NCBI RefSeq assembly: GCF_008274785.1
Contig: NZ_VTPU01000009.1
Span: forward strand, 102,939 to 166,938
From: Halomonas eurihalina
GTDB lineage: Bacteria; Pseudomonadota; Gammaproteobacteria; Pseudomonadales; Halomonadaceae
Direction: 5' to 3'
DNA length: 64,000 bases
Shown here in pieces: positions 26,098 through 34,919 of this stretch. A model generated the notes under the pieces. It searched no databases and had not been told where the DNA came from. It saw nothing but the letters and a program-made list of their open reading frames with translations. A program made the position numbers and the translations under genes. Each line of letters opens with the position of its first letter. Within the stretch, counting starts at the first letter, position 1.

Positions 26098-27142
26098 GGT
26101 GCCTTCCCGTTCCAGCGTCATTGACGCCGGCTCCCTCGAAGGTCGCCATCTCCGCCAGCATGGCCGTGGCCGCCTCCAGCAGGGGAAAAGCCAGGGCGGC
26201 GCCGGAGCCCTCGCCCAGGCAGAGATCGAGATCCAGCAAGGGATCGGCCGACAGCGCTGCCAGGGCATGCGCGTGCCCCGGCTCCCGGGAACGGTGACCG
26301 AAGATCAGGCAGGAACGTACCCTCGGTTCCAAACGACAGGCGACCAGGGCCGCGACAGTGGCGATGAAACCATCCACCAACGCCGGCATGCGCTTCGCGG
26401 CCGCCTCGAGGTAGGCGCCGACCATGGCGGCGATTTCCAGCCCGCCCAGCTTGGCGAGCACGTCCAGTGGGTCATCGGGATCCGCTGCCCGAGCCACCAG
26501 CGCCGCCTCGATGACGTCTCGCTTGTGGACCAGCGCCGCCTGCGTCACGCCGGTCCCCTCGCCCACTAGATCCGCCACCGGCACGCCGCACAAGACCGCC
26601 AGCATGGCGCTGCTGGCGGTGGTGTTGGCGATGCCCATTTCGCCGACGATCAGGCAACGGCAATCGGCCGCCAGGGCACGCTCGGTGGCCCGACGACCCA
26701 CGGCGATGGCCGCCTCGGCCTCGTCGCGGGACATGGCATCCTCGCGTCGCAGATTGCCGGTGGCCCGGCGAACCTTGTCGTGCACGATGCCCGCCGACGG
26801 CAACTCGCCCGCCACCCCGACATCGATCACCTCAAGGCGTGCACCGAGACGTCGCGCGAAGACATTGATCGCCGCGCCGCCCGTCACGAAGTTGGCCACC
26901 ATCTGGGCCGTCACCGACGGCGGAAATGCCGATACGCCTTCGGCGGCCACGCCGTGGTCGGCGGCGAACACCACGATCCCCGGCGGGGTGACCGTGGGAA
27001 ATTCCTCCCCGGTGATGCCGGCCAGGGATACCGCCAGGGCCTCCAGTCGTCCCAGACTGCCCGGCGGCTTGGTGAGGGTGTCGAGATAGCGCGCGGCACG
27101 CGCGGCGCAGACCTCGTCGAAGGCGGGGATCGGATCGTTCAT
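26084..27142 (-). CDS. cobT: Nicotinate-nucleotide-dimethylbenzimidazole phosphoribosyltransferase
   Basis: CobT makes alpha-ribazole phosphate from dimethylbenzimidazole and nicotinate mononucleotide. The 352-residue length is normal. Diagnostic segments are LTKPPGSLGRLE near residue 24, FAADHGVAAEGVSAFPPSVTAQMV, GEMGIANTT, LVGEGTGV, and the C-terminal GEGSGAALAFPLLEAA. The ATG at 27142 starts the conserved N-terminus. It is the first gene of the seven-gene lower-ligand operon; no riboswitch was found in the 81 nt between it and opgD, so it may be read through from opgD or have its own weak promoter. Confidence 0.95.
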   Translation of the reverse strand: MNDPIPAFDEVCAARAARYLDTLTKPPGSLGRLEALAVSLAGITGEEFPTVTPPGIVVFAADHGVAAEGVSAFPPSVTAQMVANFVTGGAAINVFARRLGARLEVIDVGVAGELPSAGIVHDKVRRATGNLRREDAMSRDEAEAAIAVGRRATERALAADCRCLIVGEMGIANTTASSAMLAVLCGVPVADLVGEGTGVTQAALVHKRDVIEAALVARAADPDDPLDVLAKLGGLEIAAMVGAYLEAAAKRMPALVDGFIATVAALVACRLEPRVRSCLIFGHRSREPGHAHALAALSADPLLDLDLCLGEGSGAALAFPLLEAATAMLAEMATFEGAGVNDAGTGRHHDPV

Positions 27143-27223
27143 GGCGTGGCTCCGGCAGGTCACGAGAGGCAACATGCTACCAGAGCCAGCACGCGACGAC
27201 GCCAGCGAGCCGCGCCAAACGCC

Positions 27224-28834
27224 TTACTCGAGATGCCCGGGATTGTGCAGATCGCGCTCCTCCGCGGGCGGCGGCGTCCATTCGTAGAGCCAGGTCTCGG
27301 TCAGCGGCCGGTCGCCGCTTTTCAGATAGAGCCGCAGGGTGATGGGCTCGGTGCCTTCGTCGGGCGGCACCACGTCGAACATCGCGCGATAACCCTCGAT
27401 GGCGTCCAGCGGCCGCGCCGAGGTGATCTCGACCCGACCGCGCGAGGCAGCGATGACGGGCTCGACCTCGACATCCTCGCCGAGCGGCATGGGGCCACCC
27501 GCGAAGTCGACCACGAAGCGCCAGCTGAAATATTCGCGTCGCTGACCGACCACGCCACCGAGTCCGGTGCGTGTCGCCACGCAGCGTGCCAGAGAAGGCT
27601 GAGCAGGCGAGGTATCGCACCAGTAGAGGCGGTAGCCGAACAGCAGTTCCTCGCCGGGCTTGGCAGGCTCGGCGGGATTCCAGAAGGCGACGATGTTGTC
27701 GAAGGTCTCGTCCAGGGTGGGCAGTTCGACAAGCTGTATCGATCCCTTGCCCCAGTCGCCCCTGGGCTCGACCCAGACGCCGGGACGACGCTCGTAGAAG
27801 ACGCCATCGTCCTGGTAATGATCGAAGTCGCGGTCGCGTTGCAGCAGGCCGAAACCGTGCGGCGAACGCTCGCCGAAGGCATTGAAGCGCAATCGCTCCG
27901 GGTTGGTCAGCGGGCGCCAGATCCATTCACCGCTGTCGGCGTGGATCGACAGGCCGTCGGAGTCGTGAATCTCCGGCCGCCAGTCCCAATTCGCGTCCCG
28001 GTCGTTCTCGCCGACCATGTACATGCTGGTCAGCGGCGCCACCCCGAGCCGCTCGATGGGCCGACGCGGATAGAGGGCCGCATCGACGTCCATGACGACG
28101 CCTTCGGTATCGCTGATGACGAAGCGATAGGCGCCGGTGACGCTGGGCGACTCGAGCAGTGCATGGACGATGACGCTCGCCTCGTCATCCGGGGATCGCT
28201 CCAGCCAGAAGCGGGTGAAATCCGGAAACTCCTCCTCGCGCGACGCCGAGGCGGTATCGATCGCCAGGCCACGTGCCGACATGCCGTACTGCATGGAGTC
28301 GCTCACCGCGCGGAAATAACTGGCCCCCAGAAAGGCGGCGACATCGCGCTTCCAGTCATCGCGATGGTGGAGCCGAAAGCCCGCGTACCCCAGATCCTCG
28401 GGGAGCCGCTCGCCATCGACACCCGACTCGCCGAAGTCGAACCGGGAAGGATCATAGTCGAGCTCATGGGCACGGCCATCGACAACCTCGTAGATGCGCA
28501 CCGGTGTTCTGTAGTGGAGCCCCAGGTGGAACAGCTGGGCGCGAAATGCCGAGCCGGGTTCATCGCGCCACACGGCGTGATCGGGCCGGTACTGGATCGC
28601 CTGGTAGGCATCCCAGTCGAGATTCCGGATCGGTTCGGGCAGCTCGATGGCATGCTCGCGCGGCGGCTGGGTGGACAGCTTGCGGGCCAGTCCCTTGAGC
28701 CAGGCATAGTCGAAGGGCTCGCCGGCCCCGCTCCCCGGCCCGGCATGTTCCGCCGCCGCCAACAGAGTGGAGATCGGCAACAGTCCGCTGCCGCCGAGCG
28801 CTCCCGTTATCTTCAAGAAATCGCGTCGCTTCAT
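27224..28834 (-). CDS. opgD: Periplasmic glucans biosynthesis protein D (Tat-exported)
   Basis: OpgD (MdoD) acts in the periplasm on osmoregulated glucan backbones. The 536-residue protein opens with a twin-arginine signal (KRRDFLKITGALGG). It then carries family blocks such as SMQYGMSARGLAIDTAS, EEFPDFTRFW, IHDSDGLSIH, GEWIWRPLTNP, FGLLQRDRDFDHYQD and RPGVWVEPRGDWGKG. Tat export points to OpgD rather than the Sec-exported OpgG. No opgH lies nearby. The gene diverges from the radical SAM gene across a 118-bp gap holding a LexA box. Confidence 0.93.
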   Translation of the reverse strand: MKRRDFLKITGALGGSGLLPISTLLAAAEHAGPGSGAGEPFDYAWLKGLARKLSTQPPREHAIELPEPIRNLDWDAYQAIQYRPDHAVWRDEPGSAFRAQLFHLGLHYRTPVRIYEVVDGRAHELDYDPSRFDFGESGVDGERLPEDLGYAGFRLHHRDDWKRDVAAFLGASYFRAVSDSMQYGMSARGLAIDTASASREEEFPDFTRFWLERSPDDEASVIVHALLESPSVTGAYRFVISDTEGVVMDVDAALYPRRPIERLGVAPLTSMYMVGENDRDANWDWRPEIHDSDGLSIHADSGEWIWRPLTNPERLRFNAFGERSPHGFGLLQRDRDFDHYQDDGVFYERRPGVWVEPRGDWGKGSIQLVELPTLDETFDNIVAFWNPAEPAKPGEELLFGYRLYWCDTSPAQPSLARCVATRTGLGGVVGQRREYFSWRFVVDFAGGPMPLGEDVEVEPVIAASRGRVEITSARPLDAIEGYRAMFDVVPPDEGTEPITLRLYLKSGDRPLTETWLYEWTPPPAEERDLHNPGHLE

Positions 28835-28918
28835 GTCGGCTTCCTTCTCGCATGGCGTCCCTGTGGAACGTCGGACGGCCGCTCGAGTTCCCGTTGGTCA
28901 TCACGACATGACGCCCTA

Positions 28919-28938
28919 TACTGTATATAAATACATTA
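28919..28938. promoter_or_regulatory. LexA (SOS) box
   Basis: TACTGTATATAAATACATTA matches the classical gammaproteobacterial consensus TACTGTATATATATACAGTA at 18 of 20 positions. It lies 14 bp before the start of the radical SAM gene at 28953 and about 85 bp before opgD on the other strand. One CTGT half is perfect; the other half reads ACAT instead of ACAG. Confidence 0.8.
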
Positions 28939-28952
28939 AAAAGGATTTCGAC

Positions 28953-30029
28953 ATGGCCCCTCGAGTGCCCACGAGCCCCGGCGCGCGCCGGGGACGCGGC
29001 GCGACCTTCGACCCGCATAACCGCTTCGCGCCGACCCGCAGCGAGGCCATCGACGACGGCTGGTGGCAGGAGGCGGTTCCGGAGCGCCTCGCCACCCAGG
29101 TGATGACGGAGGCGTCGCGCAGCGCCCTGTCCTGGAACCGCTCGCCGGATCTCCCCTTCGACCGCTCCCTCAATCCCTATCGCGGCTGCGAGCATGGCTG
29201 CATCTACTGCTATGCCCGTCCCAGTCACGCCTACTGGGACCTCTCCCCCGGCCTCGACTTCGAGACCCGGCTGATCGCTCGCAGCGGTCTCGTCGAGCGT
29301 CTCGAGGAGGAAATCGCCAAGCCGGGCTACGTCTGTCGTCCGATCAACCTGTCCGGTAATACCGACTGCTATCAGCCCCTGGAGGCCGAGCGGGGGACGA
29401 CACGCCGCGTGCTGGAAACCCTGCTCGAATACCGCCATCCGGTCACGCTGGGGACCAAGGGCGCGCTGATCCTGCGCGATCTCGACGTGCTGGAGGCACT
29501 GGCCGAGCGCCGCCTGGTGAGAGTGATGATCAGCCTGACTAGCCTGGATCGCGAACTGAAACGGACCCTGGAACCCCGCACGGCCTCGCCCGAAGCGCGG
29601 CTCAAGGTCATCCGGCGACTCGCCGAGGCCGGCGTGCCGGTCGGCACCCTGATCTCGCCGGTGATTCCCGGCCTCACCGACCATGAGATCGAGCACCTGC
29701 TGGAGGCGGCCCGCGAGGCCGGCGCCATCAGTGCCTCCTGGATGCTGCTGCGCCTGCCCCGCGAAGTCGCCCCACTGTTCGAGGACTGGTTGAGAGCCCA
29801 CTATCCCCAGCGGGCCGACAAGGTGATGAGCCTGATTCGCCAGTGCCGGGGCGGCGCCGACTACGACGCCCGCTTCGGCCAGCGGATGCGCGGCGAGGGC
29901 GTATTCGCCGAGCTGCTCGCCCAGCGCTTCGCCAAGTGCCATCGCCGCCTGGGCTTTCCGGGCGATGTCAGCCTGGACACCTCGGCCTTCCGAGCGCCCG
30001 GCGCCCAGGGCGACCTGTTTGCGCCCTGA
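28953..30029 (+). CDS. PA0069-family radical SAM protein, probably SOS-inducible
   Basis: This 358-residue protein contains the radical SAM motif CEHGCIYCYARPSHAYW (CxxxCxxC, near residues 76-92), INLSGNTDCYQPLE and LISPVIPGLTD. It belongs to the family of Pseudomonas PA0069 and mycobacterial Rv2578c, distant relatives of spore photoproduct lyase. Its reaction is not established. The ATG at 28953 is preceded by AAGGA at suitable spacing; an upstream in-frame ATG at 28911 would place the start before the LexA box and is less likely. A DNA-repair or damage-response role is inferred from the SOS box. Confidence 0.88.
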   Translation: MAPRVPTSPGARRGRGATFDPHNRFAPTRSEAIDDGWWQEAVPERLATQVMTEASRSALSWNRSPDLPFDRSLNPYRGCEHGCIYCYARPSHAYWDLSPGLDFETRLIARSGLVERLEEEIAKPGYVCRPINLSGNTDCYQPLEAERGTTRRVLETLLEYRHPVTLGTKGALILRDLDVLEALAERRLVRVMISLTSLDRELKRTLEPRTASPEARLKVIRRLAEAGVPVGTLISPVIPGLTDHEIEHLLEAAREAGAISASWMLLRLPREVAPLFEDWLRAHYPQRADKVMSLIRQCRGGADYDARFGQRMRGEGVFAELLAQRFAKCHRRLGFPGDVSLDTSAFRAPGAQGDLFAP

Positions 30030-30077
30030 TAGCGGCCCGGCAACGCCCCGGCGAAGATGACCAGGCGCAGGACGGAC

Positions 30078-30971
30078 TCAGCCCGCCTCCACCACAAAGG
30101 CCACAGCGGTGGCATCGTCCTGCAGCTTGAGTCGCGGATGGGCACTGGCTTCGGGGTCGTTCGCCTCGGCGTCGCGCAGCCGAGCGAGAATGTCGCTCAA
30201 CCCACTGTCGAAGGCGGCCTCGAAGAGCTGCTCGTCAGTGAAGAGATGATAGGTATCGACAGCCCGATAGAAGCCGTCGCTCATGGCCAGCATTCGGCGC
30301 CCCGGACGCGCGGGCATCAGCACCCGCTCCAGGTCGATGGCCAGATCGGCGATGGGTTCGACGACGTCGTAGCCGAAGCGCCGGTTGCGCTGTGCCTGGT
30401 TATCGAGAATATGCGGAATGGTCGCCTGAAGGGCCTCGCCGTGGCTCGCCCTGGTGCGCACCTTGGTCTCGCGCAGTGCTACCACTGCCTGCTGCTCGAG
30501 CGAGCTGACCGCACTGTGACCGAAACTGGCCAGCTTCCCCTCGTCGGTTTCGTAGAGCAGCACGCAGTCACCGGCGCTGGTGATTTCCAGGGTGTCATCG
30601 ATCAGACGTGCGGCGCCAAAGCAGGCGAAAGGCAGGTCCGTTCGCACGACATCGTCGGCCGAGTCCAGAGCCTCATACTCCACCGCCAGGCGGCCCTGAA
30701 TATCGATGACCAGTTCCCTGGTGCGCCACGCCGGGCCGACATTGACCAGGAAGTGGTCCACGAAACGCCGCACCAGCCAGGCGGCGTCACTAGGGTAGTC
30801 GCTGCGCGTGCGCCCGGCATTGACCGGCGCGGCACCATCCATCCACAGCACGCAATCCTCGGTAACACCGAGCCAGTCGGCGTTGGCATCGCCTTCCGGG
30901 TCCGTGAGTCGATCGACGACCCGGAAGCCGACCCCACCCACGACTCGATCCTCGACATTCGATAGCGTCAT
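30078..30971 (-). CDS. PP2C-family protein phosphatase
   Basis: This 297-residue protein has the acidic metal-binding motifs of PPM/PP2C phosphatases spread in order: VLWMDGAAPV near residue 45, ITSAGDCVLL, RMLAMSDGFYRAVD and KLQDDATAVAFV near the C-terminus. It is probably a cytoplasmic Ser/Thr phosphatase, since no signal or membrane segment is seen. No kinase gene lies nearby. It is the last gene of a minus-strand run after the GST gene (30-nt gap), and its substrate is unknown. Confidence 0.82.
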   Translation of the reverse strand: MTLSNVEDRVVGGVGFRVVDRLTDPEGDANADWLGVTEDCVLWMDGAAPVNAGRTRSDYPSDAAWLVRRFVDHFLVNVGPAWRTRELVIDIQGRLAVEYEALDSADDVVRTDLPFACFGAARLIDDTLEITSAGDCVLLYETDEGKLASFGHSAVSSLEQQAVVALRETKVRTRASHGEALQATIPHILDNQAQRNRRFGYDVVEPIADLAIDLERVLMPARPGRRMLAMSDGFYRAVDTYHLFTDEQLFEAAFDSGLSDILARLRDAEANDPEASAHPRLKLQDDATAVAFVVEAG

Positions 30972-31001
30972 CCGACTGCCTCCCTGTCCAGCGTTTTGCC
31001 G

Positions 31002-31688
31002 TCAGCCGTTCTCGCGGCGGTCCTCCAGCAGGGTTCCGCGAGCCAGCAGGTCATCCTCGTGTCCCGGCTCCCGCCAGGGCTCGGCCACGGCGTCGGCATC
31101 CCATTGCCGCATCGCAGGCAAATCGAGGAGTGTGTCGACATAGACCCTCGAAGCCTCGCCAAGTTCGAGGCCAAAGCTGCGCACGCGAAACGCCACGGGC
31201 GCGAAGAAGGCATCCACCGCACTGAAGTCCGCGCCGGCGAGGAAGGGACCACCGAAGCGCGACAGCCCTTCCTGCCACAGCTCGTCGAGTCGCTCCAGTT
31301 CCTGCCCCAGGGCGGCCGAGGGCGACGACAGGCGCACCCGTGCGGCACAATTCATCGGGCATTCGTCACGCAGGGCGCCAAAGCCGGCATGCATCTCGGC
31401 GCTGGCCGAGCGCGCCCAGGCCCTCGCCGCCTCGTCCCGCGGCCAGACACCCGCGTGTCGCTCGGCCAGGTACTCGGCGATCGCCAGCGACTCCCAGATG
31501 CCACGCTCGCCATCCTCCAGGCAGGGCACCTTGCCGGTGGGCGAGAAGGCACGGAAACTCCGCCAGCTCGAACCGGTATCGAAGGCGGTGAGCTGCTCCT
31601 CGAAGGGAATCTCCAGATGGCGCATGAGCACCCAGGGGCGCAGCGACCAGGATGAGTAGTTCTTGTTGGCGATATGCAAGCGGTACAT
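31002..31688 (-). CDS. Glutathione S-transferase family protein
   Basis: This 228-residue protein has a thioredoxin-like N-terminal domain (RLHIANKNYSSWSLRPWVLMRHL, FSPTGKVPCLEDGERGIWESLAIAEYLAE) and an alpha-helical C-terminal domain. The N-terminal NYSSWS places the active-site Ser about residues 11-15. The ATG at 31688 gives the family-typical N-terminus. Substrate unknown; it lies between a DUF2797 gene and the PP2C gene on the same strand. Confidence 0.9.
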   Translation of the reverse strand: MYRLHIANKNYSSWSLRPWVLMRHLEIPFEEQLTAFDTGSSWRSFRAFSPTGKVPCLEDGERGIWESLAIAEYLAERHAGVWPRDEAARAWARSASAEMHAGFGALRDECPMNCAARVRLSSPSAALGQELERLDELWQEGLSRFGGPFLAGADFSAVDAFFAPVAFRVRSFGLELGEASRVYVDTLLDLPAMRQWDADAVAEPWREPGHEDDLLARGTLLEDRRENG

Positions 31689-31743
31689 CGGTTCACCTTC
31701 CTTGTGACGTTGTGGCAAGGACCATCAACGCTGACACAAGCCG

Positions 31744-32580
31744 TCACGATTCTCCATGACTTACCGCCACCTCGTAGCCGGTGAACTTGCGCAGGTTGAT
31801 CACGCCGCTGTCCAGCATCAGGTACTGGCCCTTGATGCCCATCAGCCGCCCCGCCACCTCGGCCTGCTTGTCGAAGTTGTGCGAGGCCACCTTGGTGGGA
31901 TATTCGAGCACCGGGTACTCGAAGATGCGGGGCGCGGCGTCGAGTTCACGGATGGCCTCGGCGCCGAAACGCTCGCGCAGCTCGGCAAGCCCGGGGGCGA
32001 GACGCTCGAGCAGGCGGTCGCGCTCGCCGGGCAGGTCGAGTTCCGGTGCCTCGCCCTTGAGCATGGCACGCCAGTTGGTGCGATCCGAGACCTCGCCCTT
32101 GAAGAGCATCTCGACGAAGCCGGACTGCTGGCGGGAATCGACCTCGAGGATCGGCAACGCCTGGACGGCGCCCTGGTCGAGCCAGCGAGTCGGCACCTGG
32201 GTGGCGCGGGTGATGCCGACCTTGAGGCCAGAAGCATTGGCCAAGTAGACGACGTGTGGCTGGAAGCAGTGGCTCTCGCCCCACTCCGGCTCACGGCAGG
32301 TGCCCTGAAAATAGTGGCACAGCTCCGGCTTCATGATGCAGGTGTCGCAGCGAGCGAGCCGCTTGAAGCAGGGGTAGCAATGGCCCTGACCGAAGCTCTT
32401 GCGGGTCGCGCGACCGCAGTTCATGCAGGCAATGGCGCCGCTCCAGGCGAGTCGCAACGGCTCGCCCAGCAGCGGCCCGAGGGGCAGGCGGTCGTCGCCG
32501 GCACGCAATGTATAGCGAGCGGGGTCGCCGGGCTCGACGGCCATCTTGGCCAGACAGCCCCTCGCCAGGGTGTCAGTCAC
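31744..32580 (-). CDS. DUF2797 family protein
   Basis: This 278-residue protein is predicted from a GTG at 32580 that overlaps the DUF1315 gene by 8 nt; the conserved GCLAKMAVEP segment starts at residue 8, so later starts would cut the domain. Cysteine pairs in CMNCGRATRKSFGQGHCYPCF and CDTCIMKPELCHYFQGTC suggest a zinc or Fe-S site. YLANASGLKVGITR resembles a GIY-YIG-like strand. The C-terminal part holds KGQYLMLDSGVINLRKFTGYEV. The function is not established. Confidence 0.8.
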   Translation of the reverse strand: MTDTLARGCLAKMAVEPGDPARYTLRAGDDRLPLGPLLGEPLRLAWSGAIACMNCGRATRKSFGQGHCYPCFKRLARCDTCIMKPELCHYFQGTCREPEWGESHCFQPHVVYLANASGLKVGITRATQVPTRWLDQGAVQALPILEVDSRQQSGFVEMLFKGEVSDRTNWRAMLKGEAPELDLPGERDRLLERLAPGLAELRERFGAEAIRELDAAPRIFEYPVLEYPTKVASHNFDKQAEVAGRLMGIKGQYLMLDSGVINLRKFTGYEVAVSHGES

Positions 32581-32857
32581 GGCCGACGTCCTGTCCCAAG
32601 CCGGCCAGTTCCGGGGAAACGTTGCCGCCGTCGCTGTCGGCGCCGCAGGTACGCCGCTCGAGGTAGCCGACACGCTGCTCTTCGGGCACGCCGTTCTCCA
32701 CCTCGTAGCGCATCACCGCCTCGAGGCAGAGTTCGGTCTGCTCGGGGGTGAGGAAACGGCCATCCGGCCACTTGCGCAGCGACACCGCCTGTTTGAGGCT
32801 GGCATAGATGTCAGGCGTCATCTGCTGGATCATGCGCTCGAAGGTCATATCGCTCAT
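32573..32857 (-). CDS. YeaC/DUF1315 family protein
   Basis: This 94-residue cytoplasmic protein matches the small DUF1315 (YeaC) family: MTPDIYASLKQAVSLRKWPDGRFLTPEQTELCLEAVMRYE near residues 13-52, with a hydrophilic tail. No catalytic motif is visible. It lies between glpG (27-nt gap) and the DUF2797 gene, which it overlaps. Confidence 0.85.
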   Translation of the reverse strand: MSDMTFERMIQQMTPDIYASLKQAVSLRKWPDGRFLTPEQTELCLEAVMRYEVENGVPEEQRVGYLERRTCGADSDGGNVSPELAGLGQDVGRD

Positions 32858-32884
32858 CGGAAATCTCTCCAGGGGACGGCAGGC

Positions 32885-33736
32885 TCAGCGCTGGTGGCGC
32901 TTTTGCCTGGAATGATACCAGCCCAGCACCAGGCCCACGACCAGCCCGCCGAGATGCGCCTCATTGGCCACATTGCCAAAGCCCACCAGGGCGGCAACAT
33001 CGGTCATGGTGAAAACCATCCAGGCCAGCATGAACACCACCAGCATCTGGGGCACGAAGAAGCCGCTGCCGGGACGCCGCCGCGACATCAGCCAGACATA
33101 GCCCAGCAGCGCGAAATCGACCCCGGACATGCCGCCGAACAGCACGATGCCGGTGGCATATTGCGCCAGGTTGCCGCCGATGCCCGACAGCAGCAGTAGC
33201 GTCAGCATCCTCCTACCGCCATGAATCGCCTCGATCTGGCGACCGAAGAACCACAGCCAGAGCATGTTGAAGATCAGGTGCATCCAGCCGAAATGCAGAA
33301 ATATCGGTGACAACAACCGCCAGACCTGACCGCTGGCCAGTCCCTCGGCGAGGCTGCCCGTCACCGGCTGCCCATCGACGATACCCACCGGCACGATGGT
33401 CAGGGCGGCGATCACCAGATCACCGAACAGCCAGGTGGCAGCGAATACCAGCAGACACAGGCCCAGCGCCAGGGAGGTGACCGGTGCACAGCGAAACGGT
33501 GTCAGCCACTGAGAGCCACCGCCGCGGTTCGGCTTGCCGCCCGCGGGCATCAAGGGCTCGCCGCGCTGCCATTGCTCGAGCAACCCGCGCAGCGCCTCCA
33601 GTTGGGACGGGTCGACCAGCCACAGGACCTGGCCGTCGTCCTCTTCGGTGATGCGATGGCCGATGCGATGCGCCCAGAGCGCCTGACGCAGCTCGCGCAG
33701 GTCGGCATCGCGCGGCAACAGGATTACCCGATACAT
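32885..33736 (-). CDS. glpG: GlpG-type rhomboid intramembrane serine protease
   Basis: Rhomboids cut transmembrane substrates within the bilayer. The 283-residue protein has an N-terminal cytosolic domain (residues 1-75) and about six membrane helices. The catalytic Ser is at 204 in GMSGVDFALLG, and the His at 261 in NEAHLGG; HFGWMHLIFNM is the helix-2 His/Asn motif. Both catalytic residues are present, so it should be active. The ATG at 33736 starts the RVILLPRDAD domain. It leads a minus-strand series with the DUF1315 and DUF2797 genes. Confidence 0.93.
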   Translation of the reverse strand: MYRVILLPRDADLRELRQALWAHRIGHRITEEDDGQVLWLVDPSQLEALRGLLEQWQRGEPLMPAGGKPNRGGGSQWLTPFRCAPVTSLALGLCLLVFAATWLFGDLVIAALTIVPVGIVDGQPVTGSLAEGLASGQVWRLLSPIFLHFGWMHLIFNMLWLWFFGRQIEAIHGGRRMLTLLLLSGIGGNLAQYATGIVLFGGMSGVDFALLGYVWLMSRRRPGSGFFVPQMLVVFMLAWMVFTMTDVAALVGFGNVANEAHLGGLVVGLVLGWYHSRQKRHQR

Positions 33737-33787
33737 GACCCCTCCTGGGCACGACATACGGCAGCGCGAATACAAGAAAGACGCGCC

Positions 33788-33820
33788 AAAAGAAAAGTCC
33801 GGTGGAGGGGGCCACCGGAC
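33788..33820 (-). terminator. Rho-independent terminator after the metallophosphoesterase gene
   Basis: On the minus strand a perfect 9-bp stem GTCCGGTGG/CCACCGGAC (33797-33805 with 33812-33820) is followed by TTTTCTTTT. It lies 94 bp beyond the stop of the gene ending at 33914 and ends the nadK-phosphoesterase transcript before glpG. Confidence 0.85.
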
Positions 33821-33913
33821 AAGAGCAAGGGATCATTCAAGGGAACACTTACTCTGATGGACGATGTGGAGTCGAGTTCAATCATGAGCCGAATTTTCGT
33901 GTAACAGAGTGTA

Positions 33914-34918
33914 TCAGTCGAAATCGATTTCCTGAGGCATCGCACGTGCCCGCTCCTCATGGGGCACGTCGACCCACACGAAGCAATCGGCATCGAGCCG
34001 CGTCTCGCCACTCCAGCGATAGGCCACCAGGCGACCGAACTTGACGGCGCTGTAGTCCAGGCACGCGATATTCGGGGCGGGCAGCGCGGGAACGCCCTCG
34101 CACCAGTAATGACCGATGAACAAGGGCGGCTGATCCGGACCGTAATAGCTCAGTCGCGCACGATCCTCAGCGCTCAATTCGCGCGCTTCCAGTTCATCCG
34201 GCAGATTGTCCGGCTGAAAGACCACATCCCCCCAGGTGCGCGGCTGCCTGGCCCAGAAGTGGGCACGGAAACTGCTCCGGGTAAAGCCATCGCCGGAATG
34301 GATACGTATGCCCTCGGGCAAGGATAGATGGCTCCCCCGGGTCAGGCGGTCGAGAATCAGGGAAGCCCGCGTGCCGGGACGCATCGCCTCGGTGAGGAAA
34401 TCCAGATCGATGCGCGTATCGGGACGCTGCCGGCGCAGCTCGTCGATCAATGCCTGATCCCAGCAGGCGTGCACCACCCGCAGCCCGTCGAGCTCCAGGC
34501 ACAGCGGAATGTCCAGGAACCACGCCAGCGTCTGCTCCCACTCCTCGGAATGATCGCGATATTGCGCCAGGGTCTCCCTGACGATGCGATTGTGACGAGG
34601 GGTATGCTCGCGGAGCCATTCCCGGTCGGATTCGGCGGGCGCCCGGTGGCAATAGGCGAGCGCGTTGACCTCATGATTGCCGAGCACGATCAGCGCCTCG
34701 CCCGCCTCGACCATGCGACGCGCGATGGAGACCGCCAAGCGTATGCGCGGCCCCCGGTCAATGAGATCGCCGAGAAAGATCGCCTTGCGGCGCGGATGAC
34801 GATAGACCCCTTCCCGCTGGTGGTAACCGAGACGCTCGAGCAGCGTGGCCAGGGTGGCGCCGCAACCATGCACGTCACCGATCAGGTCGTAGCCCTCGAG
34901 GGCACCTCGTTCGCTCAC
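33914..34918 (-). CDS. ApaH-like metallophosphoesterase
   Basis: This 334-residue protein of the calcineurin-like fold shows the metal-binding motifs in order: LIGDVHGCGATL near residue 12, FLGDLIDRGPRIR, VLGNHEVNAL and FIGHYWCEG. It is longer than ApaH and likely hydrolyses dinucleoside polyphosphates or a phosphoprotein; the substrate is uncertain. The start is GTG at 34918, with GGGAG seven bases upstream inside the nadK 3' end, giving tight coupling to nadK. Confidence 0.88.
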   Translation of the reverse strand: MSERGALEGYDLIGDVHGCGATLATLLERLGYHQREGVYRHPRRKAIFLGDLIDRGPRIRLAVSIARRMVEAGEALIVLGNHEVNALAYCHRAPAESDREWLREHTPRHNRIVRETLAQYRDHSEEWEQTLAWFLDIPLCLELDGLRVVHACWDQALIDELRRQRPDTRIDLDFLTEAMRPGTRASLILDRLTRGSHLSLPEGIRIHSGDGFTRSSFRAHFWARQPRTWGDVVFQPDNLPDELEARELSAEDRARLSYYGPDQPPLFIGHYWCEGVPALPAPNIACLDYSAVKFGRLVAYRWSGETRLDADCFVWVDVPHEERARAMPQEIDFD

Positions 34919-34919
34919 C

